This document shows positions 34,855 through 45,960 of a DNA stretch of 64,000 bases, piece after piece. The position numbers were made by a program, and so were the translations under genes. The stretch is from Nicotiana tabacum (lineage: Eukaryota; Streptophyta; Magnoliopsida; Solanales; Solanaceae). The notes under the pieces are model-generated. The model made no database searches. It worked only from the letters and a program-made list of their open reading frames with translations, and was not told the origin of the DNA. Numbering within the stretch: position 1 is the stretch's first letter; each line of letters starts with the position of its first letter. Where the stretch lies: the NCBI RefSeq assembly GCF_000715075.1, contig NC_134095.1, positions 57,842,419-57,906,418 on the forward strand, in the 5' to 3' direction.

Positions 34855-35321
34855 TTAGCCCCGATTGCTATTTATTCTCCGCTCCAACCACTTAAATCGT
34901 TCTTCCAGTTGTTCTTTTTCTTCTTCTACCTCTTTCAGTTTCGCCTTCACCTCCGCAAGTTCCAGTTTATATTTTTTTTACATTCCTTTTGTGCTTCACA
35001 ATTCCATTGTGTTTTCCACTTTTCTTCTCCCACCTCCTTCAGGTTCGCTCTCAAGTCTACAATAATTCTATTGCTTTCTTTTTCATGTTCCCGTTGTCTT
35101 AAACACATATTATGAAGAAACTGCAGTTGTTCTCTGTAACATTCCTGATAACATGGTTCATCAACCCATTCCTCAAAATCACAAATAGGTTCGCCGGGAA
35201 CTTTGTAAAACTGGTTCATACAGTGTCAGTAGCGGTGTCCAACTTCACCACCGTCCCAACAATTTTGCATCAAGCATGCTTTTCTACAGTTGCACTTTGG
35301 TGGACGAAGAGGTTGAGCCAT
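34855..35321 (-). pseudogene. GRF-zinc-finger gene copy in MULE 2, broken
   Basis: The homologue of the intact 24963-25412 gene. The start (MAQPLRPPKCNC), QNCWDGGEVGHRY, CMNQFYKVPGEPICDFEEW and most of the coiled coil match closely. A TGA at 35225-35227 replaces the Trp codon of the RYWCC motif. A one-base deletion in an A run near 34980 shifts the frame before the last ~45 residues. With its TATA box (TTATTTATAG near 35421-35430) it points left, opposite to the copy in MULE 1. Confidence 0.75.
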
Positions 35322-35439
35322 TTGTGAAATATTTGCTTTTAGTAAAAAAAAAACCTTACTTTTAATAAAATATTTGCTTTTAGTAAATTTTGAGCACACA
35401 AAATAACTACAATGAGCCCGTTATTTATAGGCGAGACAA

Positions 35440-35690
35440 CACACACATAACGTACTATCTAATGACGTTATATTTTGTGTGTTAAATATCATGATGTTGA
35501 CAAGACAACTTTATGTCAGCTGGTCAGCTTTTTCAGTTCGACAAGACAACACACACATAACGTATTATCTAATGGCGCTATAATTTGCGTGTTAAATATC
35601 ATGATTTTGACAAGACAACCTTATGTCAGCTGGTCAGCTTTTTTCAGTTCGACAAGACAACACACACATAATAAATATACAGATAATTTT
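35440..35690 (+). repeat. Two and a half ~117-bp repeats beside the GRF promoter in MULE 2
   Basis: Units contain CAGTTCGACAAGACAACACA, CACATAACGTA(C/T)TATCTAATG, GTGTTAAATATCATGAT and TTATGTCAGCTGGTCAGCTT. They correspond in position and in the GACAAGACAAC motif to the 104-bp repeats of MULE 1. Confidence 0.7.
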
Positions 35691-35806
35691 ATTAAATTAT
35701 TATTTAAATAGGTAAAATGGGAAAGTACAAATCATAGTTAACAAACATAATTTTATTTCATAAATCTTGCAACATAGATATAACAACTAATTATTACAAT
35801 ATCAAC

Positions 35807-38776
35807 TCATGGGTAGTTAGGTACACTAGAAGAACACCTACAACGAGCTTGATTAGTTTTGCCACCCAAACCAACTGAAGGACATTTACGACAGTTGTGT
35901 CCTGTTTGCGAGCATATACCACATTTGGGCGCATAAACAGTGTCACTAACATCCATTTGGTTCCGTATACACGTTTTCTTCTGCACCTGTATTTTACGCA
36001 AATAGGACTTGTTACACACCATTTTAAATGGTTCTGGAGGCCAATAATGCTCAGCACTCATTGGCTGCAACTGACCACTATATATGTTTAGGTACTTGGA
36101 AACACTATATTGTTGATCAACATAGTTGGTCTCCGCATAATCAACACGTTGAAAACACTTGATGGCATGTGAGCAAGGCATGTGGTATATGGACCATTTC
36201 CCACAGGAGCATAACCTTGCTGATTCATTTATAGTATGTACATTATTACCCCGATTATTATGGATAGCGGTGCGAACTTCAAAAACACCTCTTTCGTTAT
36301 CATAATGCAAAAATGAATGCCAATGTGCTCGCCGTCTGTATTTCTCAAATCTCTGTATCGGCACTGGTATAAATTCAACACCCCTTTCCATCAATTCCAT
36401 TGCAACTGCAAACCGTTCAACAAACCTCTCCGCCATCTGCTTGAACGACATTCGTACCATGGCTGTAACGGGCAATCCTTCTTGCCGACTTCAATAACCC
36501 GTTGAAGGACTCTGACACATTTATAGTAAGAATTCCCCATCGTCTGCCACCATCCGCATACAACGTCCATTTTTCAGGGTCATGTCGCATTAACCAACGA
36601 TAGGCTGCCTCGTCTTCTTGCCTGATAGAATCCATATGCCTCCGGAATTTATGCTGTTGGTGGTCTGTTACTGCCATTCACATCAAATCATGTAGATCCT
36701 TGTTGGGATCTGTCTTCTAGAAATTGGCCTTAAAGTGCCTCACATAGTAACGGTGGTATGCATAAGGTTCTTGCCATGTAGGCAAGTTCTCCATAGAACT
36801 TAATACACCACTGTGTCGATCAGATATTAGACAAATACCTGAACGCTGTTTGACAACGTGCTCTTTCAGGTGGTTCAAAAACAGCGTCCACGTTTCTTTG
36901 CTTCCATTAGCACAAACAACAAAAGCTAGAGGAATTATCTATCCATTATCATCCACTTCCACGGCTATAAATAGCTTGATATCGTACTTTCCATAGACAT
37001 GAGTTCCGTCTATGGATATTACGGGCCGGCAATGCAAAAAACCATCAATTGCTGGCTTAAACGCCCAGAACACATAATTGAATATGTATTCTGGTGTTCC
37101 CGAACTCTGCTCAAGCTTCCATTCAACAACTGTCTCAGGGTTAAAGTGCTGCAGTGCGGCCATGTACTTTGGCAGAGATACAAATGACTTATCCCAATTA
37201 CCGTAGACAATTTCAAACGCTTGTTTGCGCCCGAGAAATGCCTTTCTTTTCGTAATGGTATGGCCATATTCCTGGTGGACTGATGTAATGCACTCTTTGA
37301 TTGTATACCTTATAGATGCTTCGAGGTGCAGAATAAGTACAAGAGAAATCAAGTCAATATCCAAGTTGAAGTGATTCCCGTTGAATTTGTCCATTTCGCA
37401 TGTGTGGGTGGGAATGTATTTACCCACTTTTCACATACATGTCTTCTTCTTGGTCGCACACAACATCCAATTACATGGCTATGGCCAAAAATACATGCGG
37501 CAAACAACCTTGTATACCATCGGACTTGACTCCCATACCTGCATCTCACGACACTCTTTTACGTTGTGAATTTTACAAGCCCTGCTTAAGCGCGCTTTAT
37601 CAGGAAAAAGCATCCCCTTTGCAAGCACCGTTGGTCTAGACTCATCCTACATTGCTGTCCGGATTTCATCAAAATCCCTTGTGAGAGCTTCCACATCCGG
37701 CACAGTTGGCAAGTTATCAATGTAAGGAATCTCCCTTGAATGAAACGACACTTCGGACTCGTACACTCTTCGTCTAGGGGGCCTCTCTTCAAATCAGGTC
37801 CTTCCTCCTCATCCTGCTCATCACCATTCTCACGAAAAAGGGTGTCTCGTCTCCGGATTCATCGGCATTGTTATCGTAATCACTGTTCTGTTCCTCACTT
37901 TGTGCATCTGCCAGATCCTGATGTAATACGTCGTTTTCGGTCAATTGAGTGAGTATGAGTGGTTCAACTTGCTCGTTTTCACTGCACAACCAACAAAAAT
38001 ATAAGCTACTGAATTAATAAATGCTTTCCATATGGCTATATCACTTCACTTACAAGTCGTAATGTGATGAAATTCCATGATGGACGTTTTCAATTAGGTG
38101 ATGACTATCGGATGGACCACTTGTAAAATTCATATCCGGCCGGTACCTCCTATTAAATATATGAGCGTTAATACAAATTCAATACGCCAAAAATATACAT
38201 AATTAACACAAATGAAAATTGAAGTTTACCACTCGTCTTCTGAATTATGGAAAGCAGGGTATAAAGTATTTTCTCGCTGCTCATTCGCCGACAGTGATAA
38301 GTTTAAATCAAGGAAAACTCTTTCATCCGGAACCTGTTCGACAAAACTTGCTTCAGAATAACCACCCGATGACTGGGGGTTATCTCTACTACGCACAACC
38401 TCATTTTTTGGAACGGCTTCAACCTTCACGTACATCTCCAACATTGTGATTACAAGAAATTTCCCGCATTCGTCCGGAGTCCTCAGAAAATCACTCAAAG
38501 TTTCATCATCGTCGATGTTAAACTCCGAGTAAAAAGCAACCCCTTGCGGAGTGATGACATACGGATATCTTCCAGTTACTTTAAGTATCACTGAACGTTT
38601 CCTCACACTCATTTTTTTGCATAACAACGATATCAATTTATCGTACTCTATTGTAAGTGGCAATTTAACATAACACTGAGCAGGTAAACTGTAGCCCACA
38701 AAGTTATTCTCCATCACAACCTCACCCCCCCCCCCCCCCAATATAATGAAACTCTTATTCTACGCTCTTCAGACAT
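35807..38776 (-). pseudogene. MULE 2 transposase (MURA-type), better preserved
   Basis: The ATG at 38776 opens MSEERRIRVSLYW, then a run of 15 G (38725-38739) throws the frame off. 38741-38226 is then open for 170 codons with the same PB1-like/acidic region as in MULE 1 (VTPQG- or ITPQGVAFYSEFN, DNPQSSGGYS). The body at 37427-36939 includes VISIDGTHVYGKYDIKLFIA with the first catalytic Asp. LISDRHSGV (about 36825) has the second, and NVSESFNGLL (about 36510) the Glu region. The C terminus (36475-35807) has CSCGKWSIYHMPCSHAIKC (SWIM) and CGICSQTGHNCRKC (zinc knuckle). Breaks: frameshifts at the G run, about 37640-37790 and about 36470; stops near 36942, 36717 and 36678. Confidence 0.85.
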
Positions 38777-38919
38777 AATGAAAAAATGTTGGAGAATTTA
38801 ACAACAATAAACGTTTCAACAAGAGTTAATTTTTTTTTTGAATGAATTTCTATACAATCCTAACCTCTTTATATAGGAAATGGCTAGCCGGAATTTTTTT
38901 TATATATATATATCGCGCC

Positions 38920-39235
38920 CAAAAAAGTTGGCACTATACTCTTTTGAATTATTGAAGTCTGGAATTGTTGGTGGGGCCAGGAAAAAGGAGTATAGCGCCA
39001 AAATACCAGGCGCTATATATAAAACTTATGTATAGCGCCAGGTATTGTGGCGCTATACCTGGGTGTGTCAGCTTTTTCAGTATAGCGCCACAATACTTGG
39101 CGCTATACAGTAACTGCACAGTTAACGTTACTGTATAACGCCAAGTATTGTGGCGCTATACATAAAAATGTCACCTTTTTTCCCACCTCTTTATGTATTT
39201 TGAGTCCAAAAGAACCACAATTGGGTTCCGGACTC
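38920..39235 (-). repeat. MULE 2 right terminal repeat with palindromic units
   Basis: Four palindromic units of the form TATAGCGCCAGGTATTGTGGCGCTATA lie near 38993, 39033, 39081 and 39135, then the outer 40 bp ending CCGGACTC at 39235. The region pairs with 29804-30015. Confidence 0.8.
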
Positions 39236-39325
39236 TCATTTGAGGCCCTAATAAGAAAATCTTGAGTTTTTCTATTTTTATTTTTTTGCAGATTTTTCAA
39301 TTTTGCCTTTTCTTTTTGGTATGGT

Positions 39326-39735
<410 letters not shown>

Positions 39736-39739
39736 AAGG

Positions 39740-40400
39740 CCCGCTTCTTCTTTATTTTAACAGTACAACACAAACACAAACATAGAAACTTAACATAACT
39801 TAAATTCAGTACAACTAATGAAAGCACATGACACGGGAAACATAAAGATACACTACTAGGCTCAACACGTACATGTCATTGTTTAGTCACGACTGCCTAG
39901 TATTCTCTGCTCCAACCACTTAAATTTGTCTTCCAGTTTATTTTTTTTCTTCCACCTCTTTGAGTTTCTCCTTCAACTCCGCAACTTCTCGTTTGGATTG
40001 TCGCTCTCTTTCCCACTGCTTCAAACACAAATAATGAAAATACTGCAACTTTTCTTTGTAGTATTCCTGCTGACAGGGTTCATCAATCCATACTTCAAAA
40101 TTGCAAACAGGTTCGTCGTGAACCCTATAAAACTTGTTCATACACGCCTAGTAGCGGCGTCCAGCTTCACCATCATCCCAACAGTCTTGCATCATGCAGT
40201 TTTTGCCGCACTCGCACCCTGGCACATAAAAGGGTTCAGACATTTGTTAAAGCGTAAAGAAAAACCTTGCTTTTATGGAAATATTTGCTATTGGTTATTT
40301 TTAAGCGCAGAAAATAACTAGAATGCGCCCGTTATTTGTAGACAAGCCAACACACAAAACGTAGTATTGTACCGTACTATACATATTCACTTTTTCTGAA
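39740..40400 (-). mobile_element. Remnant of a third MULE of the same kind
   Basis: It holds a GRF gene copy with the same 3' flank as MULE 2 (AACAGTACAACACAAACACAAACATAG-type sequence near 39760). The upstream context is also shared (AAATAACGGGCGCATT in reverse complement, 40320-40340), and TIR-like AACGTAGTATTGTACCGTAC lies near 40360. No transposase or PMD sequence and no second end are present. Confidence 0.6.
39883..40243 (-). pseudogene. Third GRF-zinc-finger gene copy, broken
   Basis: From ATG 40243 it gives a CECGKNCMMQDCWDDGEAG-type zinc finger, then RY followed by TAG (40148-40150) at the Trp of the RYWCC motif. It continues CMNKFYRVHDEPVCNFEVW and a shorter coiled coil (AELKEKLKEVEEKK), then one frame break before FKWLEQRI and a stop at 39883. 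It is more diverged from the 24963 copy than the 34855 copy is. The same Trp codon is lost in both broken copies, by different stop codons. Confidence 0.75.
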
Positions 40401-40404
40401 GGTG

Positions 40405-43400
40405 AAACGAAACCTAATCACCTTCTACATTACTTGTTTTTAATCCAAAGTTATAATCGTTTGGTTAATGTTTGCAATGGAAGATAAGAGTCAAGTTGAT
40501 AAGAAAGAGAACTATTATACAAATTGATTCAATAAAATTACATCACATGCAATATAGTTGTACGTTTGAACCATTCCTAATATTCTAAACTCGTAACGAG
40601 CTGTATCAACTCACCTTCCACATATGATTATATATATACTCATCATCATGCCATATATGAACATACAACTTATATCAATCTAAACCAAAATCAGATTTTT
40701 TACAAGATATACTAATAATGTAATTTCTTGATACTTCCATTCTACTTTACATTTAGCTAACAATATTACGGGATGTAATTAATGACCCATTTTATGCCAT
40801 GTTCCCTACCTTGATATTTCAATCATGACTTCACTTAATGAAAATTCCGAAATAGATGATATTATTACAATACTTAAACGAACTTTAAGAGGTAACAATT
40901 ATCTTATATTCATTACGCCAAACGTACTACTATATTAATCAACTTGAAACAAAAACCAAATTTTTAACTAATGAACTTGAACGAATGGAAAACAGAATTA
41001 TAATTCCCGAACTTCATTAATTTGTCATGTTGAAGCTTTTCGTGACATGAATTTACAGATATGTACCTGATATTGGAAGCAAAAGAAAATGAAGATGAGA
41101 ATCAGCAGCAGTAATAACAGTACAACAGCAACAACTGCCCAGCAACAGTAACAACCCAGTAACAGACAGGTGGAGTAGTAATCCCAAAAACAAAAGCTTT
41201 AAGCTTTAAATGAAACAACAACCATTAATACTAATTTCAAACAAAGAAAGAAAGCAGTAGATTTTTTAGCTCTTATTTTTATTTTGAAAGCTTAAGTATT
41301 TTTCGGAATTTTTCTCTCTTCTATTCTCTGTCCGTTTTTTCTCTCTATCTGTGTGTGTATTTTTTCTCGTATCTTTTCTGTCTGTGTGTCTCCTCCATTC
41401 TGATTTCAAGACCTCTTCTTATAACCCATCCCATAAACCTTTCAATTAATTAAAATCCATACTTTTTCTCTACCCAACCCATTATCTTCCCACTCATCCC
41501 CATTACATTAAATAAACATATCACATCACCCCATTTCATTTTGTCCCCCATGCCTAATATAAAATAATGCAAGATTCCCCCTTTAAATTAAATCTTGTCC
41601 CCCCTTTATATTAAATAATCATATCACCACCCACCCCATTTCATTTTGTCCCCCATGCTTCAAATAAACAATTACAAAATGTACAATTCCTAAACTACCC
41701 CTCTGACCCTATTGCAAATTACTATTTTACCCCCGAAAGTACTATAAATTACCAAACTACCCATCAGCTATAACACATCAATTAATCAAACTTAACCAAA
41801 ATATAGACAATATGATCAATTTCTAACAATGTTCAAACAACAATATGAACACGGATGAACATCATAACAACAATATCACATGAACACGATTTTAACAACA
41901 TTTCAACAACAAATCATATGAACACAAATTGAACAACAAAGAACAACTTAAAATTTGATTGAACAATATTTTAGCAACAAAACCTATTTTCGGATTTAAA
42001 CAACAACAACAAACAAGTATATTTAGATTTCTAACTTCAATCATATTGAACTTAAAATCAATTCTAACAACATTACAACAAACAATTCTTATATTAAACT
42101 TTAAACATGATTATGAGAACAATTCAAGCAATAATCATAAATGGTAAACAAGAAATCAAAATATACAAAATTCGGATTCAAGATCATCCAAACAAAGTAT
42201 GAACATGAATGAATCTATTTTAAGACAACAAACATAACAGATTAAACGATTAAAACAATATATTCCTTTAATACAACTAAATTCTTTAAACAAATAACAA
42301 GATCGACGAAGAAACAATTATGAACTTAAACTTGAACTTAACAATATTAACAATTTCTAACAATACATAAACACATGAAACAAATTGAAGAAATAGTTGA
42401 TTAAATTTCAATTTGAATCTAACAAACATCAAACTAACAAATATTCATTTAAACAATAATACAAACATGAAATGAATATGAAAACAACTAATTAAACTTC
42501 TATTTTGAAATCTGAAAATTAATTTAACAAACAACATGAACATGAACAAAACCAAAAATCAAATATCTAACCATAGACATGAATAAAACAAACATTCGCC
42601 GATTTTAGATTCGAAAAATATCAAAGCAAAATACGGACAAAATAAAATTCAAAACTACTAACCGTATTGAAACAACGAATGACTAACCAACGACGAACGA
42701 CATCGACCAAAACTCATCCGTGTACGCGAGGCCGAAGTGAAGAGGACGAAGGTGAGGCGGCAGCGTCGGGGGCAGCTGAAGCCACTGCCGCGACAAAGCA
42801 GCAGCGGCGACGACCCAACAGCGGCGACGAACTAGCAGCGGCGTCCAAGCAGTGATAGCAGCATCAACGACAACCATGGAAGCAGCAGTCCATCGAGGAG
42901 GACGACAGGAAGCACTAACAGCTGCTTAGCAGTAGTAGCAGATGCGTGAGCGGACAACCATGACATCTTGGTTCGTTTTGTGTTGTTCCGGCGTGGCTGG
43001 GGTCGTTCGGAGGTGGTGTTTGGACGGAAAAGATCTAAGCAACCACAGCAGCAGCTCGACGTGCTCGGAAGGAGGAAAAGAAGCAGCATGGTCAGCCATG
43101 GACGTCGAGCTCAAGCTTGAGCTCGACGAGCCTCGTCAATGGCGGATAGGGCTAGGGAATTCGGACGAAGAAGAAGGAGATGAAGACGATGTAGTCATGG
43201 GTGGTCGGAGAGCAGCTTCGTTGCTGCGTCAACTGTTGGACGAAGGGTGGTCGACGAGCGGACATGGGACGGCAACTTGGAACTTGAGGAAGAAGAAGAA
43301 GATAGGAGGGTGGCGGATGATTTTGCAATTTTTAGGGTTTTCTTCATTTTGTTTTGTTTTGTTTTTTTTGTAAAATGTAAGACAAAAGGGGTTTGGGTCT

Positions 43401-43943
43401 TTTGGGTTATGGACTGGGTCGACCCAGTTCGAAATGGACTGGGTCGTAGGGAAGATTGAGCCATTTTTTGGGCCTGTGGCTTGAAATTGAAGAAGAGGCC
43501 CAATTCCGACTTTCCTTATATTTTCGCTCTCTTTTCTTCTTTTATTTCTCTAAAACTAAATTATAAAAATACTAAAACTATTATTAAGTTATAAAAGCGC
43601 AAATTAACTCCAAATAACAATTAACGCACAATTAAGTAATAATTAAGCATAAAATTGTATATTTGGACATTAAATGCTAAAATTGCAAACGATGCCTATT
43701 TTTGTAATTTTTAATTTTTGTAAAACAAATTTAATTACTAACAATTGTAGAAATAAATCCTACATGCAAAATGCGACATATTTTTGTATTTTTTATTAAT
43801 TTAACAAATAAACATGCACAGACATACAAATAATTATTCAAAATATCACAAAAATATCACAAAATTGCACACCAAAGAAAAATCATTTTATTTTTGAATT
43901 TTTTGGGAGTAATTCTCATATAAGGCAAAATCACGTGCTTACA
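40405..43943 (-). mobile_element. Reverse-oriented LTR of a Tat-type gypsy element (truncated at its 3' end)
   Basis: The right edge, read on the minus strand, starts TGTAAGCACGTGATTTTGCC, the same LTR start as at 61169 and close to the TGTGAGCACGTG start at 50727. The match to the 61169 LTR continues along most of its length: GGGAGTAATTCTCATATA inverted, a CCGTCGTCG-rich leader near 42700-43300, and CAGGTACA near 41070 that lines up with 63601 and 52766. Sequence further left resembles LTR 3' regions less clearly and no TGTCACACC-type end is seen, so the left boundary is approximate. Open frames here (42667-43459) are translations of GC-rich LTR leader, not genes. Confidence 0.65.
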
Positions 43944-44547
43944 GTGGCATCAAGTTCAAGAACCTGGTTCTTTAACTCAGTATTTTTGCTATCACTTTCA
44001 CTAGCCCTAAGTTCAAGATTTTTGCACTTAGCTTTCAAAGACAACTATTCATTTTCTTTGTTTATTACCTTAGATTCATCAATGAAATCTAGGAGTAACA
44101 GATAGCCTTTCTTCAGACAAAAACTTAATCTTGTCTTTGAGATGAATTATACTTACCTCAGATTCCTCATCAGATTCTCCAATGGCTATAAGTGCTTGTT
44201 CATATTCATCTTTATCCACTGAGTCATCATCTGAGCTTTCTCCCCAGGCAACAACCATAGCCTTTGTTGATCCTTTGTTCTTCTTGGGATGAACCTATTC
44301 CTTCTTCACGTTCCTTCGTTCAGCTCTTTCCTTCTTCCATTCAATTTCTCATTGAGGGCAGTTTTTGATGTGGTGATCAGTCTTCCCACACCTGTAACAC
44401 CCCTTATTGTTTTGTTTTTTAGGAACTATTGGTTTGCTATAGCTTCTAATTCTTGAAGGACCCTTTCCTCTCATAAGGTACTTCTTGAAGTCCTTTGTGA
44501 TAATGGTCATTTCTTCCTCCTCTAGATCAGCACCTTCAGTGACTCTG
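43944..44547 (-). pseudogene. Ty1/copia gag, C-terminal part with CCHC zinc knuckle
   Basis: On the minus strand, CYRCGKTDHHIKNCPQ (44352-44399) is a CCHC nucleocapsid knuckle. It is followed by a TGA at 44349-44351, then EIEWKKERAERR, HPKKNKGSTKAMVVAWGESS and an acidic stretch. Coiled-coil-like sequence then runs to the junction with the LTR at 43943. The N-terminal part of the same gag is at 54595-55300; the two are separated by the gypsy insertion, and the 5-bp duplication AGTGC marks the break. Confidence 0.8.
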
Positions 44548-44552
44548 AGTGC

Positions 44553-44879
44553 TGTGAATACGTGATTTTTGTCCTATATAAAATACTCCTATAAAAATCC
44601 CAAGAAAGTAGATTTTGTTAATTATTTACCATTTTAGGAATTTTGTAGAATTTTATTTAATTGTTTGCAATTTTGTGCACGTTTAAGTTTTATTTAAATC
44701 ATGAAAAATACCAAAATATCACGCATTGCATTTAGGATTTACTTTTACATTTTTAGATTAATTGGTAAATTAGTGTTTTACCAAAATGAAAAAATCACCA
44801 AAAATAACTAATTTTTGCATTTTTAATTTTGAGTTTCGAATTTTGGTAGTTTTCCTTTTAGTTTGGTATTTAATTATTT
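44553..44879 (+). repeat. 5' LTR fragment of the Tat gypsy element
   Basis: Its ~327 bp align with 50727-51055 of the 3' LTR (shared AATTATTTACCATTTTAGGA, ATCACGCATTGCATTTAGGA, GGTATTTAATTATTTG). After GGTATTTAATTATTTG (ending at about 44881) the similarity stops and coding sequence begins, marking the deletion junction. Confidence 0.85.
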
Positions 44880-44880
44880 G

Positions 44881-45400
44881 TTGGGAAGATTGAACTACAT
44901 CAGCCGATTTATTGCTCAGTTAACATCCACGTGTGAACCCATATTCAAATTACTGAAGAAAGATGCGGCAATCAAATGGACAAATGAGTGCCAAGAGGGT
45001 TTTGATAAAATCAAAGAATATATGTCGAATCTGCCTGTATTGGTCCCACCTGAGCCAGGGAGGCCTCTGTTCTTGTATCTGACAGTTTTGGAAAATTCTT
45101 TCGATTGTGTCCTTGGGCAACATGATGTGATCGGAAATAAAGAGCATGCCATTTACTATCTGAGCAAGAAGTTCACCAGTTATGAAGCCAAGTACACTTT
45201 ATTGGAGAGAACTTGCTGCGCTTTAACTTGGGTCGCTCAGAAGCTGAGGCATTATTTGCAAGCTTACACCACTTACCTCATAACCAGGTTGGATCCTTTA
45301 AAATACATATTTTAGAAGCCAATGCCCACTGGGAGATTAGCAAAGTGGCAGATCTTCCTCACGGAGTTAGACATAGTCTACGTCAATGAAAGCCCAAGCA
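44881..45400 (+). pseudogene. Gypsy pol: end of reverse transcriptase and RNase H
   Basis: LGRLNYISRFIAQLTSTCEP and FKLLKKDAAIKWTNECQEGF are the standard RT thumb/connection sequence of Ty3/gypsy. RNase H follows with PLFLYLTVLENSFDCVLGQ, AIYYLSKKFTSYEAKYTLLE and CALTWVAQKLRHYLQAY. A TAG at 45313-45315 interrupts the frame; PTGRLAKWQIFLTELDIVYV continues after it. The RT active-site part is missing because of the deletion at about 44880. The 150-codon frame 44863-45315 includes a few LTR-derived codons at its start. Confidence 0.85.
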
Positions 45401-45960
45401 TTAGCAGATCATTTGGCTGAGAACCCGGTTGATGAAGAATACCAACCTTTGAGCACTTACTTCCCAGATGAAGAGGTAAATTCAGTTGAGGCAATATCTG
45501 AAGACACTCATGCTTGGAAAATGTTCTTTGATGGAGCGGTAAACGCAAAAGGTGTTAGAATTGGGGCGATCTTGATCTCACCCACCGGCTAGCATTATCC
45601 AGCCACAGCCCGGCTTCGGTTTTTCTGCACAAACAACATCACCGAGTATGAAGCCTGCATTATGGGTATGAACATGGCAATCAACCAAGATGTCGAAGAG
45701 TTGTTAATCATGGGAGACTAGGATATGATTATCCGACAAGCTCAAGGAGAATGGGAAACCCGAGATGTCAAGCTTATTCCTTATAGACAACATGTGGAAG
45801 ATCTTGGTAAGCGATTCAAGTCAATAGAGTTCAGGTACATCCCTTATTTCCATAATGAACTGGCCGATGCGCTTGCTACTTTGGCCTCGATGCTGCCATA
45901 CCCAGGCAATGCCCATATTGATCCCTTAGAAATCCAAATCAGGGAAAGGCATGGCTACTG
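45386..45960 (+). pseudogene. Archaeal-type RNase H (aRNH) of the Tat element
   Basis: 45386-45592 encodes ALADHLAENPVDEEYQPLST, then WKMFFDGAVNAKGVRIGAIL with the first catalytic Asp. After a TAG near 45590 come RLRFFCTNNITEYEACIMGM with the Glu, LLIMGD and a TAG at 45719-45721, then IIRQAQGEWETRDVKLIPY. HNELADALATLASML carries the last Asp. A second RNase H between RNase H and integrase is diagnostic for the Tat lineage. Confidence 0.85.

Larger units (their letters stand above)
29804..39235 (-). mobile_element. Mutator-like element 2 (MULE), 9,432 bp, with near-perfect 9-bp target duplication
   Basis: Ends: left GAGACCGAAACCAAAATGTG; right, reverse-complemented, GAGTCCGGAACCCAATTGTG; both continue TTCTTTTGGACTCAAAATA and pair for about 200 bp. 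Flanking bases are TTATTTGAG (29795-29803) and TCATTTGAG (39236-39244), a 9-bp target duplication with one mismatch, as expected for Mutator. The gene content matches MULE 1: PMD on plus, transposase on minus, GRF gene here also on minus. Sequence between the two MULEs is related but well diverged. All three genes are broken, so the copy is dead. Confidence 0.9.

Noticed and set aside
42667..43503. Several GC-rich open frames on both strands
   Set aside because: They lie in the leader-like GC-rich part of an LTR; the same region of the 61169 LTR also opens in several frames without conserved protein sequence.
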